From: Microbulbifer sp. A4B17
Lineage (GTDB): Bacteria; Pseudomonadota; Gammaproteobacteria; Pseudomonadales; Cellvibrionaceae
DNA: 64,000 bases
Direction of reading: 5' to 3'
NCBI RefSeq assembly: GCF_003076275.1
Contig: NZ_CP029064.1
Span: forward strand, 3,886,001 to 3,950,000
Part shown: positions 30,962-41,667 of the stretch, piece after piece
Layout: every line of letters starts with the position of its first letter
Numbering within the stretch: position 1 is the first letter of the stretch
Made by a program: the position numbers and the translations under genes
The notes under the pieces: generated by a model
Databases searched by the model: none
Told to the model about the DNA's origin: nothing
The model's input: the letters and a program-made list of their open reading frames with translations, nothing else

Positions 30962-32434
30962 ATGACCCCGCGCCTATCCCCCATAAGGACCCGCCACCTG
31001 TTAAGCCTGGCTCTATTGCTTTCATCCACCCAGGCCCTAAGTGCAGATGACAGCGCTGATGCACAAGCCGAAGAGATGCCCCAAGCCGCCAATTTACAAT
31101 TGGACCAACCTGTAATTACCGAACTGGGGCCTCCGACAAAAACCGACTCCACCGTGAAAGATACTGAGGTAGCGAGTGAGAGCTCCGAAGAAGTATCATT
31201 GCCAAAGGCGGAAAACCTGCAACTTGACCAGCCCATTCATGAACTGGAGCCTCAACAACCTGCCGCAAAGGCAGAAACAGCGCCGGTACCTGCCAAAGAA
31301 GCCGAAGTCATCAAACCAAAAGCTGACCTGCCAGAGCCCGGCACCATTTCCCTGGTCCCAGGCGAATCCGCCAAGCCGCTGCGCTTGCTGGGTTCTGAGG
31401 TTCCCCCAGCAACCTCCACACGCCTGGCCTGGTCCCCTAGCCAGCACTTCGAGGGAGTCTACAGCCCCACCGCAGTACTGGTAGTTAATGGCGCCAAACC
31501 TGGGCCGGTGCTTTGCCTTACCGCTGCAGTCCACGGTGACGAATTGAATGGTGTGGAAACTGTGCGTCGGGTTATGTACGACCTGGACGCCGATCACTTG
31601 AGCGGTGCTGTGATCGGCGTACCCATTGTCAATCTGCAGGGTTTTCACCGGGGCTCACGCTACCTGACAGACCGGCGCGACCTGAACCGGCACTTCCCCG
31701 GCGACCCCAATGGCTCCTCGGCCTCACGAATTGCCAATTCATTTTTCCACGAAGTGATCAGCCACTGTAACGCCGTAGTGGATTTACATACCGGCTCTTT
31801 TTATCGAACCAACCTCCCACAGTTACGCGGTGATTTAACCAATCCCAAAGTGGTGAAAATGACCCAGGGTTTTGGCTCCACCGTGGTACTGCACAGCGCC
31901 GGAGCCAAGGGCACCTTGCGCCGCGCCGCCGTGGAAGCCGGTATTCCCACTGTCACCCTGGAAGCAGGGGCACCGATGGTGCTCGATGAGCTATCCGTAA
32001 GTCACAGCGTCAAAGGTATTCGCACTCTGCTCAATCAACTGGGCATGGTGAGCAAATTCCGCCTCTGGGGCGATCCCGAGCCGGTTTACTACACCTCGAC
32101 TTGGCAGCGAACTTCAACCGGAGGGGTTATTTTCAGTGAGGTACAACTAGGCGAGTTTGTACGCAAAGGGGACCTGCTGGGAACAGTTACCAACCCGATT
32201 ACCAATGTGCGCACGGAAATTCGCTCCAAACACAACGGCCGTATTCTTGGGATGGCTTTAAACCAGGTCGTCCAACCGGGATTTGCTGCCTACCATATCG
32301 GCATCCAGGCTCCCCAGGAGCAAATTAGTCAGCCTCAGGAGGTGATAGCGGAGGAGTCGGTTGCTGACAAATCAGAGAACAAAGTACCTGCAACCCCAGA
32401 GAGTCGCCAACCACCAACAGAGGGTGAGGAGTAA
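30962..32434 (+). CDS. Exported succinylglutamate desuccinylase/aspartoacylase-like protein
   Basis: 490 residues. A signal peptide (about 1-27) is followed by an acidic linker (28-125) that carries two copies of a motif, NLQLDQPVITEL (44-55) and NLQLDQPIHEL (85-95). The M14-like zinc domain follows: H191 and E194 (VHGDELNG), H276 (VDLHTGSF) and catalytic E334 (TLEAGAP). A Pro/Glu-rich tail ends it. It probably cleaves an acyl or amide bond in the periplasm, but the substrate is unknown. CCGGAG precedes the ATG. It converges with the CDF gene 8 bases away. Confidence 0.82.
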   Translation: MTPRLSPIRTRHLLSLALLLSSTQALSADDSADAQAEEMPQAANLQLDQPVITELGPPTKTDSTVKDTEVASESSEEVSLPKAENLQLDQPIHELEPQQPAAKAETAPVPAKEAEVIKPKADLPEPGTISLVPGESAKPLRLLGSEVPPATSTRLAWSPSQHFEGVYSPTAVLVVNGAKPGPVLCLTAAVHGDELNGVETVRRVMYDLDADHLSGAVIGVPIVNLQGFHRGSRYLTDRRDLNRHFPGDPNGSSASRIANSFFHEVISHCNAVVDLHTGSFYRTNLPQLRGDLTNPKVVKMTQGFGSTVVLHSAGAKGTLRRAAVEAGIPTVTLEAGAPMVLDELSVSHSVKGIRTLLNQLGMVSKFRLWGDPEPVYYTSTWQRTSTGGVIFSEVQLGEFVRKGDLLGTVTNPITNVRTEIRSKHNGRILGMALNQVVQPGFAAYHIGIQAPQEQISQPQEVIAEESVADKSENKVPATPESRQPPTEGEE

Positions 32435-32442
32435 ATCCTCAT

Positions 32443-33345
32443 CTAAGAGTCACTGACTTTGTCGACCACCTTAACTTCAGGCTTAATTAAAGGTTCCGGC
32501 TGAAGGGTGATGTGGTCGATATCGAAGCGCTTGACCAGGGTTTCCCGCAAGCGCTCCAATACACTGGGCCAAGCCAGCAAATCATCCACCACAATATGAG
32601 CTGAAAGGGAAATGGTGCTGGAATCCAGCCGCCAGATATGTAAATCGTGCACGGAGCGCACACCGGTTACCGCCGCTAAAGTCTCACCTACAACCGGTAA
32701 GCTCAACTCCCTAGGCACCCGCTCCATCAATACATCCACCGCATCCCTGAGAAGACGTACACAGGAAACCAGGATTAACAGGCAAATAAGAAGTGATAGC
32801 AGGGGATCAATCGGGACCCAACCAGTAAAGTAAATCACAATCCCGGAAGCCAGTGCTGCAATAGAGCCCAGCATATCACCCATCACATGCAGAAGTGCTC
32901 CGCGAATATTGAGCGTACGCTCACCTTTTAGTAAAACCCAGGCCGCAAGGATATTGATTAATAAGCCCATCGCAGCAATTAACATCACCGTACTACCGTG
33001 CACCGGCTGGGGGTTGCGCAAACGGTTAATCGCCATAAAAGAAATGCCGATCACAATCAGCAGCATAATCAGGCCATTGGTTACAGCCGCCAAAACCTCC
33101 GCCCGCCCCCAGCCGAACGACAATTCCCTATCAGCCGGTTTCTTTGCCAATACCGCGGCAATAGCCCCCAGTGCCAAGGCAAAAGTATCGGTAAGCATAT
33201 GGGCAGCATCGCCGAGCAAGGCCAGGGAACCAGACAGCCAGCCACCTATGGCTTCAACTATCGAAAAACTGAGGGTGAGAACCAGTGCAATAATCAGTGG
33301 GCGCAAAGCGCCATTGCCGGTTCGGTGGTGGACATGATCATGCAT
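32443..33345 (-). CDS. Cation diffusion facilitator metal exporter
   Basis: 300 residues from the ATG at 33345, preceded by GAGGAGGGAG. A His-rich N-terminus (MHDHVHH) precedes six membrane helices. The helix-2 metal site is DAAHMLTD (H49, D53) and the helix-5 site HVMGD. A C-terminal cytoplasmic domain (about 200-300) has HDLHIWRLDSST. By family (ZitB/CzcD-like), it exports Zn2+ or similar divalent ions in exchange for protons. It lies 42 bases after prmC on the same strand. Confidence 0.92.
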   Translation of the reverse strand: MHDHVHHRTGNGALRPLIIALVLTLSFSIVEAIGGWLSGSLALLGDAAHMLTDTFALALGAIAAVLAKKPADRELSFGWGRAEVLAAVTNGLIMLLIVIGISFMAINRLRNPQPVHGSTVMLIAAMGLLINILAAWVLLKGERTLNIRGALLHVMGDMLGSIAALASGIVIYFTGWVPIDPLLSLLICLLILVSCVRLLRDAVDVLMERVPRELSLPVVGETLAAVTGVRSVHDLHIWRLDSSTISLSAHIVVDDLLAWPSVLERLRETLVKRFDIDHITLQPEPLIKPEVKVVDKVSDS

Positions 33346-33387
33346 AGGCTCCCTCCTCAAATCCCTGTGGTAGCTCCGCAGGTATAA

Positions 33388-34215
33388 CTATTTTTGCCCT
33401 AAGGTAATTCGCTCCCAACCGGAATAATCCCTGCGACTTGAGACTTTATTCAATCCCGCCGCAGAAAAAATATCCCGCACACGCTCAGCTTGCTGCCAAC
33501 CGTGCTCGACCATCAGCCAGCCACCGCTTTCCAGGTAATCACTGGCCGTTATGGCGATATGCTCAATATCTGCCAAACCCTGCCGCTCTGCCACCAACGC
33601 AGAGCGGGGCTCAAAGCGCACGTCGCCCTGCACCAGGTGCGGGTCAAATGCATCGATATAAGGAGGATTGCTGACGATCAGGGAAAACTGCTGTGGCTCC
33701 AAACTGGAAAACCAATCGCTCTGGATGACTTCCACATTTTGCAGCTTGAGGGAACGCCGGTTTTCCTCTGCCAGTGCTATCGCAGCGGGTGATTTCTCCG
33801 CTGCGATAATTTCCCATCCTGGTCGCTCCGATGCCAGAGCCAGTGCAATAGCACCAGTGCCAGTGCCCAGGTCCAATGCCCGCAATCTGCCCTGAGGGAA
33901 AAACTCTAGCGCGGCCTCTACCAATAATTCAGTGTCCGGGCGGGGGATCAGGGTGGAGGAATCCACCTTTAGCGGCAGGGACCAAAATTCGCGTTTACCA
34001 ATAAGGTGCGCCACCGGCTCTCCCGCTTGCCGGCGCTGGAGCAACTGGTCAAAGCGCATTTGCTCAGCTTCATTTAATTCGTATTCCGGCCAGGTATAGA
34101 GCCAGGTGCGCTCGCGCCCCAATACACTGCCGAGCAGAAGTTCTGCATCCAGGCGTGCGCTGTCGCTTTCGGTTAATTGGGCGCAGCGTGCGATATTTTC
34201 CTTGACGCTGGTCAT
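33388..34215 (-). CDS. prmC: Release factor glutamine methyltransferase PrmC
   Basis: 275 residues. The S-adenosylmethionine motif is DLGTGTG (115-121) and the N5-glutamine methyltransferase signature NPPY at 183-186. It methylates the Gln of the GGQ motif in RF1 and RF2. It directly follows prfA, its substrate gene, after 50 bases containing a small hairpin. This hemA-prfA-prmC order is the conserved one. Confidence 0.96.
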   Translation of the reverse strand: MTSVKENIARCAQLTESDSARLDAELLLGSVLGRERTWLYTWPEYELNEAEQMRFDQLLQRRQAGEPVAHLIGKREFWSLPLKVDSSTLIPRPDTELLVEAALEFFPQGRLRALDLGTGTGAIALALASERPGWEIIAAEKSPAAIALAEENRRSLKLQNVEVIQSDWFSSLEPQQFSLIVSNPPYIDAFDPHLVQGDVRFEPRSALVAERQGLADIEHIAITASDYLESGGWLMVEHGWQQAERVRDIFSAAGLNKVSSRRDYSGWERITLGQK

Positions 34216-34233
34216 GGAGAAAAACCTATAGAA

Positions 34234-34252
34234 ACGCCGCTCGAGGCGGCGT
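34234..34252 (-). promoter_or_regulatory. Small hairpin between prfA and prmC
   Basis: ACGCCGC, loop TCGAG, GCGGCGT: a 7-bp GC-rich stem between prfA and prmC on the transcript. Only a short TTTCT follows on the minus strand, so it may be a weak terminator or mRNA stabiliser rather than a full stop. Confidence 0.45.
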
Positions 34253-34265
34253 AAAAAATCTGGAT

Positions 34266-35348
34266 TTATTGGGCCAGGGCCGCCAACTGATCGGCCTGGT
34301 ATTCCGTGCGCAATGGCCCGATCACCTCCTCCAGAGCCCCCTGCATAATCTCATCGAGTTTGTAGAGCGTGAGGCCGATACGGTGATCGGTAACCCGCCC
34401 CTGGGGATAATTGTAGGTACGGATTCGCTCAGAGCGATCACCGCTGCCCACCAGGCTGCGGCGTGCATCGGAAATTTCCTGGGCCGCTGCCGTTTCCTGG
34501 GCAGTATTGAGCTTCGCTTGCAACAGTGCCATCGCCTTGGCTTTGTTTTTGTGCTGGGAGCGCTCGTCCTGACACTCCACCACAATCCCCGTGGGAATAT
34601 GGGTTAAGCGCACAGCGGAGTCGGTTTTGTTAACGTGCTGACCACCGGCACCGGATGCGCGGTAGGTATCCACACGCAAATCCGCTTTATTAATTTCAAT
34701 CGCATCGCGCTCATCCGGTTCCGGCATCACCGCTACCGTACAAGCCGAAGTGTGGATACGACCCTGGGATTCTGTTTCAGGAACCCTTTGTACCCGATGC
34801 GCACCGGACTCAAATTTTAATTTTGCGTAGACATCTTCGCCAGCGACGCGAGTGATAATTTCCTTGTAGCCACCGTGCTCACCGAGATTTTCGCTGACAA
34901 TTTCTATGCGCCATCCCTGCTTCTCCGCATAGCGAGAGTACATGCGGAATAGATCGCCAGAGAAAATAGCCGCTTCATCACCACCGGTTCCTGCGCGAAT
35001 TTCCAGGAAGACATTTTTTCTGTCATTGGGATCGCGCGGCAACAACAAAGTCTGTAACTCTCGCTCCAGCGGCTCCACTTGACCTTCAGCCTCACGCAAC
35101 TCTTCCTGAGCCATATCGCGCATTTCCGGGTCATCTTCCCCCAGCATCTCCCGAGCCGCGACCATATCTTCCTGCAACTGCTTGTAAGCGCCATAGCATT
35201 TCACTACTTCTTCCAGCTCAGAATACTCGCGGGAAAGATCGCGGAATTGATCCTGATCAGCAATTACGTCGGCGTCGCCCAACAGCGCAGATACTTCCTC
35301 GTGGCGCTCAAGCAAGGTTTCCAGTTTATTCAGTAACGATTCTTTCAT
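34266..35348 (-). CDS. prfA: Peptide chain release factor 1
   Basis: 360 residues, the normal RF1 length. The peptidyl-tRNA hydrolysis motif GGQ sits in [19 protein letters not shown], and the start [19 protein letters not shown] is typical. RF1 reads UAA and UAG stops. Its ATG overlaps the hemA stop (ATGA), so translation is coupled. PrmC, encoded next, modifies its GGQ glutamine. Confidence 0.97.
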   Translation of the reverse strand: MKESLLNKLETLLERHEEVSALLGDADVIADQDQFRDLSREYSELEEVVKCYGAYKQLQEDMVAAREMLGEDDPEMRDMAQEELREAEGQVEPLERELQTLLLPRDPNDRKNVFLEIRAGTGGDEAAIFSGDLFRMYSRYAEKQGWRIEIVSENLGEHGGYKEIITRVAGEDVYAKLKFESGAHRVQRVPETESQGRIHTSACTVAVMPEPDERDAIEINKADLRVDTYRASGAGGQHVNKTDSAVRLTHIPTGIVVECQDERSQHKNKAKAMALLQAKLNTAQETAAAQEISDARRSLVGSGDRSERIRTYNYPQGRVTDHRIGLTLYKLDEIMQGALEEVIGPLRTEYQADQLAALAQ

Positions 35349-36622
35349 TGATGCTTTTTCTCTAAATCGATATCGGTGAGATCATCCAAGCCAACGACCT
35401 CGCGAGCGATACGCAAACGCTCAATATCACCCTCCGCCGTAGCTTTTTTCAGGCTGACGGTGGGTGCATGAATTAATTTATTAGTGAGAGAGCGCGCGAG
35501 CTGCTCCATCAGTCGACGAGGGTCCTCGCCTTTTTCCAGCTGTAACAGTACCCGTTCAAGTTCGGAAGTACTCACTTCCTGGGCTCGCTGCCGGTAGCTG
35601 CGAATACTATCCACAGCCTCCAGGGAGCGGCTCTCTTTGGTAAATTCAGCCGCAGCGGCATTCACAATTTCCTGAGCTGCCTCCGCCGCTTTCTCGCGGG
35701 ATCGCTTGCCCTCGTCAATGACTCCGCGAAGATCATCCACCGTATACAGGTAAACATCATCCAGTTCACCAACCTCAAATTCGATATCCCGAGGTACTGC
35801 AATATCCACCATAAACATGGGCCTGTGACGACGCTTACGCAGCGCCGATTCAACCGCACCTTTTCCCAGAATCGGTAGCTGGCTTGCAGTGGAGCTGATC
35901 ACGATATCCGCACGCGCCAGATACTCTGGAATATCCGCAAGCAAAATTGCCTCGGCCCCAAAGCTCTCGGCGAGCAACTGTGCCCGGCTCAGTGTTCGAT
36001 TGGCAACGATGACCTGCTTAATCCCCTGATCGAGTAAGTGACGGGCAACCAGCTCAACTGTCTCCCCCGCACCAATCAGTAGAGCGGTCTGTTTTTTCAG
36101 GTCGGTGAAAATACGCGAGGCCAAAGAGACAGCGGCATAGGCGACAGAGACGGGGTTCTCACCAATTGCGGTTTCGGTTCGAACCTTCTTGGCGACCGTA
36201 AACACTCGCTGGAAAACCCGGTGAAGTTCACTGCCAACACTGCCGGATTCCCGCGCCACCGCATAGGCGGACTTGATCTGGCCGAGGATTTGCGGCTCTC
36301 CCAACACCAGGGAATCGAGACCACAGGCGACGCGCATCATATGGCGTACCGCTTCTTCGTCGCTGTACACATAAGCACAGCCCTTGAGCTGCTCCAGGGG
36401 CACCTGGTGGTATTCAGACAGCCATTTCAACAGGGCTTCTGACTCGACATTTCCGTATATTTCGGTGCGATTGCAGGTAGACAGGATGGCCAGCTCGCGG
36501 CACCCCAGTGCCTTTCGCGCATCTCCCAGTGCGCCGGGCATCACCTCGGGGGCAAAGGCCACCCGCTCACGCACTTCGACCGACGCGCTATCGTGGTTGA
36601 TACCCAGGGTAAGAATTGGCAT
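35345..36622 (-). CDS. hemA: Glutamyl-tRNA reductase
   Basis: 425 residues. The catalytic nucleophile is C50 in [10 protein letters not shown]; the NADPH domain has [17 protein letters not shown]; a C-terminal helical dimerisation domain follows. It reduces Glu-tRNA to glutamate-1-semialdehyde, the first step of C5-pathway heme synthesis. It overlaps prfA by 4 bases and diverges from the TPR lipoprotein gene, with 237 bases between them for two promoters. Confidence 0.97.
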   Translation of the reverse strand: MPILTLGINHDSASVEVRERVAFAPEVMPGALGDARKALGCRELAILSTCNRTEIYGNVESEALLKWLSEYHQVPLEQLKGCAYVYSDEEAVRHMMRVACGLDSLVLGEPQILGQIKSAYAVARESGSVGSELHRVFQRVFTVAKKVRTETAIGENPVSVAYAAVSLASRIFTDLKKQTALLIGAGETVELVARHLLDQGIKQVIVANRTLSRAQLLAESFGAEAILLADIPEYLARADIVISSTASQLPILGKGAVESALRKRRHRPMFMVDIAVPRDIEFEVGELDDVYLYTVDDLRGVIDEGKRSREKAAEAAQEIVNAAAAEFTKESRSLEAVDSIRSYRQRAQEVSTSELERVLLQLEKGEDPRRLMEQLARSLTNKLIHAPTVSLKKATAEGDIERLRIAREVVGLDDLTDIDLEKKHQ

Positions 36623-36859
36623 AGACTTCCGTTAGCATTAAATCTTAAAAGGCGGAAACCGCACTGGGAGCGCATTTTCATAGGCAGCCGCCTCCCTTGC
36701 AAGCGTATGAGACAGTAAAATTGCCCGCCGATTTGGCAAGAGCCCCTGCCCACTACCGTTCCAAACCCGATTCACGACTAGAATTATATGGCGATAATCG
36801 TTTAAAACACGCCAGTAATACCCCGCTTTCAGCAACAACGTAACGTATGGACACGATCT

Positions 36860-38677
36860 ATGCTCCCACCTCGCGCACATCGGCTTCCAGCCCGTATTTT
36901 AAGCCACTTGCTCAAAGCTGCGGCGGTACTAACGGCACTTGTAATATTGGCCGCCTGCAGCCATAGCCAGGCTCCAGCGACCTCTTCAGGGGATCTGGCA
37001 GGCGCAGCGGTTGAGCCGAGTAACCTGAACAAAAGAGGGACCAGTGAGTCAGTCGAGCCGGAAGCGAAAACCTTCCCGATTGATACCTTCTACACCCTAC
37101 TGGTTGCTGAAGTTGCTGGCATCCGCGAGCAGTACGATGTCGCACTGGCCAATTACTATCACCAAGCGGAGATCACTAAAGATGCCGGGGTCGCCGCCAG
37201 GGCAACACGCATTGCCCGTTTTCTAAATGCTCGCCAGGCCGCTTTGGATTCAGCTCAACTATGGGTGGAACTGGAGCCACAAAATGCCGATGCACAACTG
37301 GCTCTCACCGCGGAGCTAACCCTGGCAGGCGACTTACACACAGCCCTAATTCACGCCTCCAAAACCCTGGAACTCGGCGGTAATCCGCCCATGCAATCCC
37401 TCGCGGCAACTGCTATTGGTCACGAGCAGCTGACAGAACAGATCAACCGGGAGTTTGCCCGTCTGGCCAAGGTCTATCCCCTGAATGATGAGGTCGTACT
37501 CGCCTACGCCATGGTATTGCGCACGGAAAAAAAGTTCACCCGCGCACTCTCCCTGGTGCGCCGTATCCAGGAACACCACCCGGACCAACTGGATGCCCCA
37601 CTGCTTGAGAGCCACTTATTAGTTGATCAAGGCAAGCGCAAAGAGGCGATTTCCCTGCTCGAACGGCTTGTCGGTATCCACCCCTCGGAGAGTCGCCTGC
37701 GTCTTCAATATGCCCGCCTGCTCATTCGAGAGGATCTGGCCCTGGCTCGCAAGCAGTTTGCCGAATTGGTCAAGCAGCGCCCAGAGGACGGCAACCTGAT
37801 TTTATCCCTGGCTTTAATTCAGTATGAGACCGATCAAACTGACGAAGCCAAAATCCTGTTTACCCAGCTGCTTGAATTGCAGCAACATGAATCCGCCGCA
37901 CATTTTTACCTGGGTGGCATCGCAGAAAAGTCTGGAGAATTCTCCAAAGCAATTAGCCACTTCCGCCAAGTGGGTCCCGGCAATGATTATGTGGAGGCTA
38001 TTACTCGGGGCACAGAGTTGCTGGCAAATCTAAGGGAGTACGAAACCAACCGGAAATGGTTTGCTGAACTGAGAAAAAAACACCCCACTCAAGAAGAACA
38101 TTTTTACCTGATGGAGGTCGAATTACTTCGTAAAAGTGGTGAAGCCAGCGCGGCTTTGCAACGAGTTGAAGAAGCACTACAAACTAACAGCACCAGCGGT
38201 CGCTTGATGTATACCCGCGCGCTGCTGCACGACCAGCTCGGCAACACACAACAATTTGAAAAGGATTTGAGAAACCTGCTGGAAAGAAACCCCGATAACG
38301 CGACGGTTCTCAATGCTCTCGGCTATAAACTGATTGAAGATAAATCCCGGCACAAAGAGGCCTACCAATTAATCAGCCGCGCCCTGGAACTCGAACCGGA
38401 GGACCCGGCGATAATCGACAGCATGGGGTGGATAGAGTACCGTCTTGGCAATTTCGACGCAGCGGAAAAGTATCTGCGACAGGCGATGGATAAATTGCCC
38501 GACCACGAAATTGCCGCACACCTCGGCGAAGTATTATGGGTTCAGGGCAACAGGGAAGCAGCGCTGAAAATGTGGAGAAAAGGTCTTCTTCTCAACCCTC
38601 ACAGCAAGATTATTCCCGCTGCCATGAAGCGCCTACAAATCAAAGAGTCACTGGAACAACATGCATCAGATAGCTGA
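36860..38677 (+). CDS. TPR-repeat lipoprotein
   Basis: 605 residues. The signal peptide ends in a lipobox LAAC (lipidated C33). The rest is built of tetratricopeptide repeats; clear ones lie near 250-330 and 480-590 (ALGYKLIEDKSRHKEAY, MGWIEYRLGNFDAAEKYL). It is probably an outer-membrane-associated scaffold. Its place directly before lolB (17-base overlap), next to hemA, is conserved in Pseudomonas and relatives, suggesting a role in envelope lipoprotein biology (inference). Confidence 0.87.
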   Translation: MLPPRAHRLPARILSHLLKAAAVLTALVILAACSHSQAPATSSGDLAGAAVEPSNLNKRGTSESVEPEAKTFPIDTFYTLLVAEVAGIREQYDVALANYYHQAEITKDAGVAARATRIARFLNARQAALDSAQLWVELEPQNADAQLALTAELTLAGDLHTALIHASKTLELGGNPPMQSLAATAIGHEQLTEQINREFARLAKVYPLNDEVVLAYAMVLRTEKKFTRALSLVRRIQEHHPDQLDAPLLESHLLVDQGKRKEAISLLERLVGIHPSESRLRLQYARLLIREDLALARKQFAELVKQRPEDGNLILSLALIQYETDQTDEAKILFTQLLELQQHESAAHFYLGGIAEKSGEFSKAISHFRQVGPGNDYVEAITRGTELLANLREYETNRKWFAELRKKHPTQEEHFYLMEVELLRKSGEASAALQRVEEALQTNSTSGRLMYTRALLHDQLGNTQQFEKDLRNLLERNPDNATVLNALGYKLIEDKSRHKEAYQLISRALELEPEDPAIIDSMGWIEYRLGNFDAAEKYLRQAMDKLPDHEIAAHLGEVLWVQGNREAALKMWRKGLLLNPHSKIIPAAMKRLQIKESLEQHASDS

Positions 38678-39302
38678 AACCACAATTGCGCGAAAAATCT
38701 ATCTGTTATTGCTGGTAAGCCTGGCAATGATGATTGCCGCCTGTGCAGGGCAAAAAACCAAACCGGAAGCCGAGCCGGATTCCACCACTGAAAATCCAGC
38801 GCCGCAAACAGTAGCGCAATTTACCCAGTGGAATCTCAAAGCCAAGCTGGGGGTTCGCTCCCCCAAAGAAAATGGCAGTGCAAACCTGGCCTGGCTTCAG
38901 GGCGGTGCCGAGAATTTCCGCCTTCATTTGAGCGGCCCCCTCGGTGCAGGCACTACAGTCATCACCGGATCAGCCGGGGGCGTCAGCCTGGTACGCGGCA
39001 GCGAACCGCCAATTTATGCTCGCAATCCGGCACAACTGACCCAGCAAGCACTCGGCTGGCCCCTGCCCGCCCGGGAAATGTTTTATTGGGTGCGAGGCCT
39101 TCCTGCGCCCGGAGCCAAGACTGGTGAGCAACGCAACGCCCAGGGCCAACTACAGAGCCTGCAGCAATCGGGCTGGGCATTGAATTTCAGCGATTACCGC
39201 AGCGAGGGCAGCTTCGTCCTGCCAACCCGGATAAAAGCACAAACCAACAGCCCAACCGGTCCCGTATCGGTCACCCTGGTGATTAAAGATTGGGGTTTAT
39301 AA
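38661..39302 (+). CDS. lolB: Outer-membrane lipoprotein receptor LolB
   Basis: 213 residues with lipobox IAAC (lipidated C28). The mature domain has FTQWNLKAKLGVRSPKENGSANL and WPLPAREMFYWVRGLPAP, matching LolB. By family, it accepts lipoproteins from periplasmic LolA and inserts them in the outer membrane. It starts inside the TPR gene (17-base overlap) and is followed after 63 bases by ispE, the standard order. Confidence 0.93.
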   Translation: MHQIAETTIARKIYLLLLVSLAMMIAACAGQKTKPEAEPDSTTENPAPQTVAQFTQWNLKAKLGVRSPKENGSANLAWLQGGAENFRLHLSGPLGAGTTVITGSAGGVSLVRGSEPPIYARNPAQLTQQALGWPLPAREMFYWVRGLPAPGAKTGEQRNAQGQLQSLQQSGWALNFSDYRSEGSFVLPTRIKAQTNSPTGPVSVTLVIKDWGL

Positions 39303-39365
39303 ATGCTCAAGTGACAGCATGCAGGTATTATGTCGGTCTGTAATTAATCAACCGCACAACACCTC

Positions 39366-40271
39366 ATGCTGCTGACCCTGCCCGCTCCTGCAAAACTCAA
39401 CCTGATTCTGCGCATCCTTGGTCGCCGCCCGGATGGTTACCACGAATTGCAAACCCTGTTCCAACTTCTCGATTTCGGCGACTCACTGGAATTCAGTGAG
39501 CGCAGCGATGGGGTTGTCAGTGTCGATGCCGGCCAGCTGGATGTAGCTGAAGAAGACAACCTGGTTTATCGCGCAGCCCAATTACTGCGCAAACAAGCTG
39601 AGCCGGACCGACAAAATTCTCTCGGGGTCTCTATTCAGCTGATAAAAAAATTGCCTCACGGCGGTGGCATCGGCGGTGGCAGTAGCGATGCAGCCACCAC
39701 TTTGCTCGGGCTCAACCACTTATGGCAGTGCAATTTATCGATCGATAAACTGGCAGAACTGGGGCGGCAACTGGGCGCCGATGTCCCGCTTTTTGTGCGT
39801 GGACGTACGGCCTGGGCTGAGGGCGTTGGTGAAAAATTAACCCCAGTAACGACCGGGCAACAGCACTACCTGGTAGTCTCAACTGGTTGCGAAGTGAGCA
39901 CTGCAAAAATTTTTCACGATTCACGTTTGACAAGAGATTCAGTCGCAATTACATTAGCGGCCCTTCGCGAGGAGCAGGCCAACGAGATGCGAATCGGCAG
40001 CGAAAAACTGGAAGCATTTTCCGGTAATGACTGCCAGCAATTAGTTGAGAAGCTCTACCCTGAAATACGCGATGCCAGAGAGTGGCTCGAGCAGTTTGCT
40101 CCAGCACAGCTCACCGGCACGGGGGGCTGTGTTTTTACAGTATTTCCCACGGCAGAGGCAGCCCTTGAGGCACATGCCAGCTTGCCAAAAGCGTGGCAGG
40201 GTTTTACAGCAGCAGGCGTGCTGGTTTCACCCACACATCGAGCGCTAGCGAAAATCTCCTCACTTTATTGA
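39366..40271 (+). CDS. ispE: 4-diphosphocytidyl-2-C-methyl-D-erythritol kinase
   Basis: 301 residues, GHMP kinase. The substrate-binding N-terminus is PAPAKLNLILRILGRRPDGYH; the ATP loop is PHGGGIGGGSSDAATTL; the third motif is TGTGGCVF. It phosphorylates CDP-methylerythritol in the MEP isoprenoid pathway. A tRNA-Gln gene begins 11 bases after its stop and prs follows, as in many gammaproteobacteria. Confidence 0.97.
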   Translation: MLLTLPAPAKLNLILRILGRRPDGYHELQTLFQLLDFGDSLEFSERSDGVVSVDAGQLDVAEEDNLVYRAAQLLRKQAEPDRQNSLGVSIQLIKKLPHGGGIGGGSSDAATTLLGLNHLWQCNLSIDKLAELGRQLGADVPLFVRGRTAWAEGVGEKLTPVTTGQQHYLVVSTGCEVSTAKIFHDSRLTRDSVAITLAALREEQANEMRIGSEKLEAFSGNDCQQLVEKLYPEIRDAREWLEQFAPAQLTGTGGCVFTVFPTAEAALEAHASLPKAWQGFTAAGVLVSPTHRALAKISSLY

Positions 40272-40282
40272 GGAAACATTAC

Positions 40283-40357
40283 TGGGGCGTAGCCAAGCGG
40301 TAAGGCAGCGGGTTTTGATCCCGTCATGCGAAGGTTCGAATCCTTCCGCCCCAGCCA
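40283..40357 (+). tRNA. tRNA-Gln (TTG anticodon), copy 1
   Basis: 75 bases with encoded CCA. Acceptor stem TGGGGCG/CGCCCCA, anticodon loop TTTTGAT with TTG, T-loop GGTTCGAATCC. It is identical over its whole length to the copy at 45574-45648. It lies immediately after ispE and is probably processed from a shared transcript. Confidence 0.97.
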
Positions 40358-40699
40358 CTTTCTTATATGCAATGGCACACTCAAAAACCGGTCCCGACAT
40401 GATTCAGTCTACGCTGATCCAGCCGGCCCAGGCCATTCGCACAGGGCTTTGCAAAGCCACCCCCCAAGTTTTAAAGAATCCTGAAGGCAGGCTTGAATAC
40501 AAGCACCCGATGGTTGTGCGAGCACGCACTCAGAGCAACCTGTTGAGCAAGGAAAAAAATTGTGGCCAAAGCCCAGTTTTTATCCACACAAAAGTGCACC
40601 GCCCAACGGAAAAGTGTTGCAGCAAAAACCCTGACTGCTAGCAAATATGCAGGCATCTACACTTCAATTCACTTCAAGACAGAATTAAAGGAACTCGCA

Positions 40700-41641
40700 G
40701 TGGCTGACTTAATGGTCTTTACCGGCAACGCAAACCCGGAACTGGCGCAGAAGGTTGTCGACCATATGGCGATCCCCCTGGGTGAAGCCACGGTTAAGCG
40801 CTTCTCCGACGGCGAGATTGCAGTAGAAATTACCGATAACGTACGTGGCCGCGACGTTTTCGTGGTGCAATCCACCTGCCAACCTACCAACCGCAACCTG
40901 ATGGAACTGATCCTGCTGGTAGACGCCCTTCGCCGCGCCTCCGCCGGCCGCGTTACCGCAGTGGTCCCCTACTTTGGCTACGCTCGCCAGGATCGCCGGG
41001 TAAGATCCCAGCGCGTGCCGATCTCCGCAAAAGTGGTTGCCGATATGATGGTGAGCGTAGGTATCGACCGCGTACTGACCGTCGACCTGCACGCAGAGCA
41101 GATCCAGGGTTTCTTCGACGTGCCTGTGGATAACGTTTACGGTTCCTCTGTCCTGCTCGACGATATCGAGCGCCAGAAGTACCAGAACCTGGTTGTCGTA
41201 TCCCCGGATATCGGTGGTGTTGTACGGGCCCGCGCCGTGGCCAAGAGCCTCGACTGCGACCTAGCCATTATCGACAAACGCCGCCCGGCGGCCAATGTTG
41301 CCGAAGTTATGAATATTATCGGTGAAGTCAGCGGCCGCACCTGCCTGCTGGTAGACGATATGGTGGACACCGCCGGCACCCTGTGTAACGCCGCCAACGC
41401 CCTGAAAGAGCACGGCGCCGAGAAAGTTGTCGCCTACTGTACCCACCCGGTACTGTCCGGCAACGCCATCACCAACCTGAACAACTCCGTTCTGGATGAG
41501 CTGGTGGTTACCGACTCCATCCCCCTGGGTGACAAAATGGAGAAGGCACCAAAAATTCGCCAGCTGACCCTGTCTGCAATGCTGGCCGAGTCCATGCGCC
41601 GCATCAGCAATGAGGAATCCCTGTCCGCAATGTTCCGCTAG
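40700..41641 (+). CDS. prs: Ribose-phosphate pyrophosphokinase
   Basis: 313 residues from a GTG start at 40700 with AAAGGA upstream, giving [17 protein letters not shown], which matches the family N-terminus. A frame reaching up to 40562 would add 46 unrelated residues. The PRPP-binding motif is [13 protein letters not shown], the flexible-loop region [10 protein letters not shown]. It makes PRPP from ribose-5-phosphate and ATP for nucleotide, His and Trp synthesis. The upstream 340 bases after the tRNA probably form a long leader. Confidence 0.97.
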   Translation: MADLMVFTGNANPELAQKVVDHMAIPLGEATVKRFSDGEIAVEITDNVRGRDVFVVQSTCQPTNRNLMELILLVDALRRASAGRVTAVVPYFGYARQDRRVRSQRVPISAKVVADMMVSVGIDRVLTVDLHAEQIQGFFDVPVDNVYGSSVLLDDIERQKYQNLVVVSPDIGGVVRARAVAKSLDCDLAIIDKRRPAANVAEVMNIIGEVSGRTCLLVDDMVDTAGTLCNAANALKEHGAEKVVAYCTHPVLSGNAITNLNNSVLDELVVTDSIPLGDKMEKAPKIRQLTLSAMLAESMRRISNEESLSAMFR

Positions 41642-41667
41642 GAGCTTGCCGGTCAAGGTATCCCTGC

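Noticed and set aside
40562..40699. 46-residue N-terminal extension of Prs
   Set aside because: The extension has no family support; GTG at 40700 with AAAGGA upstream matches the known Prs N-terminus.
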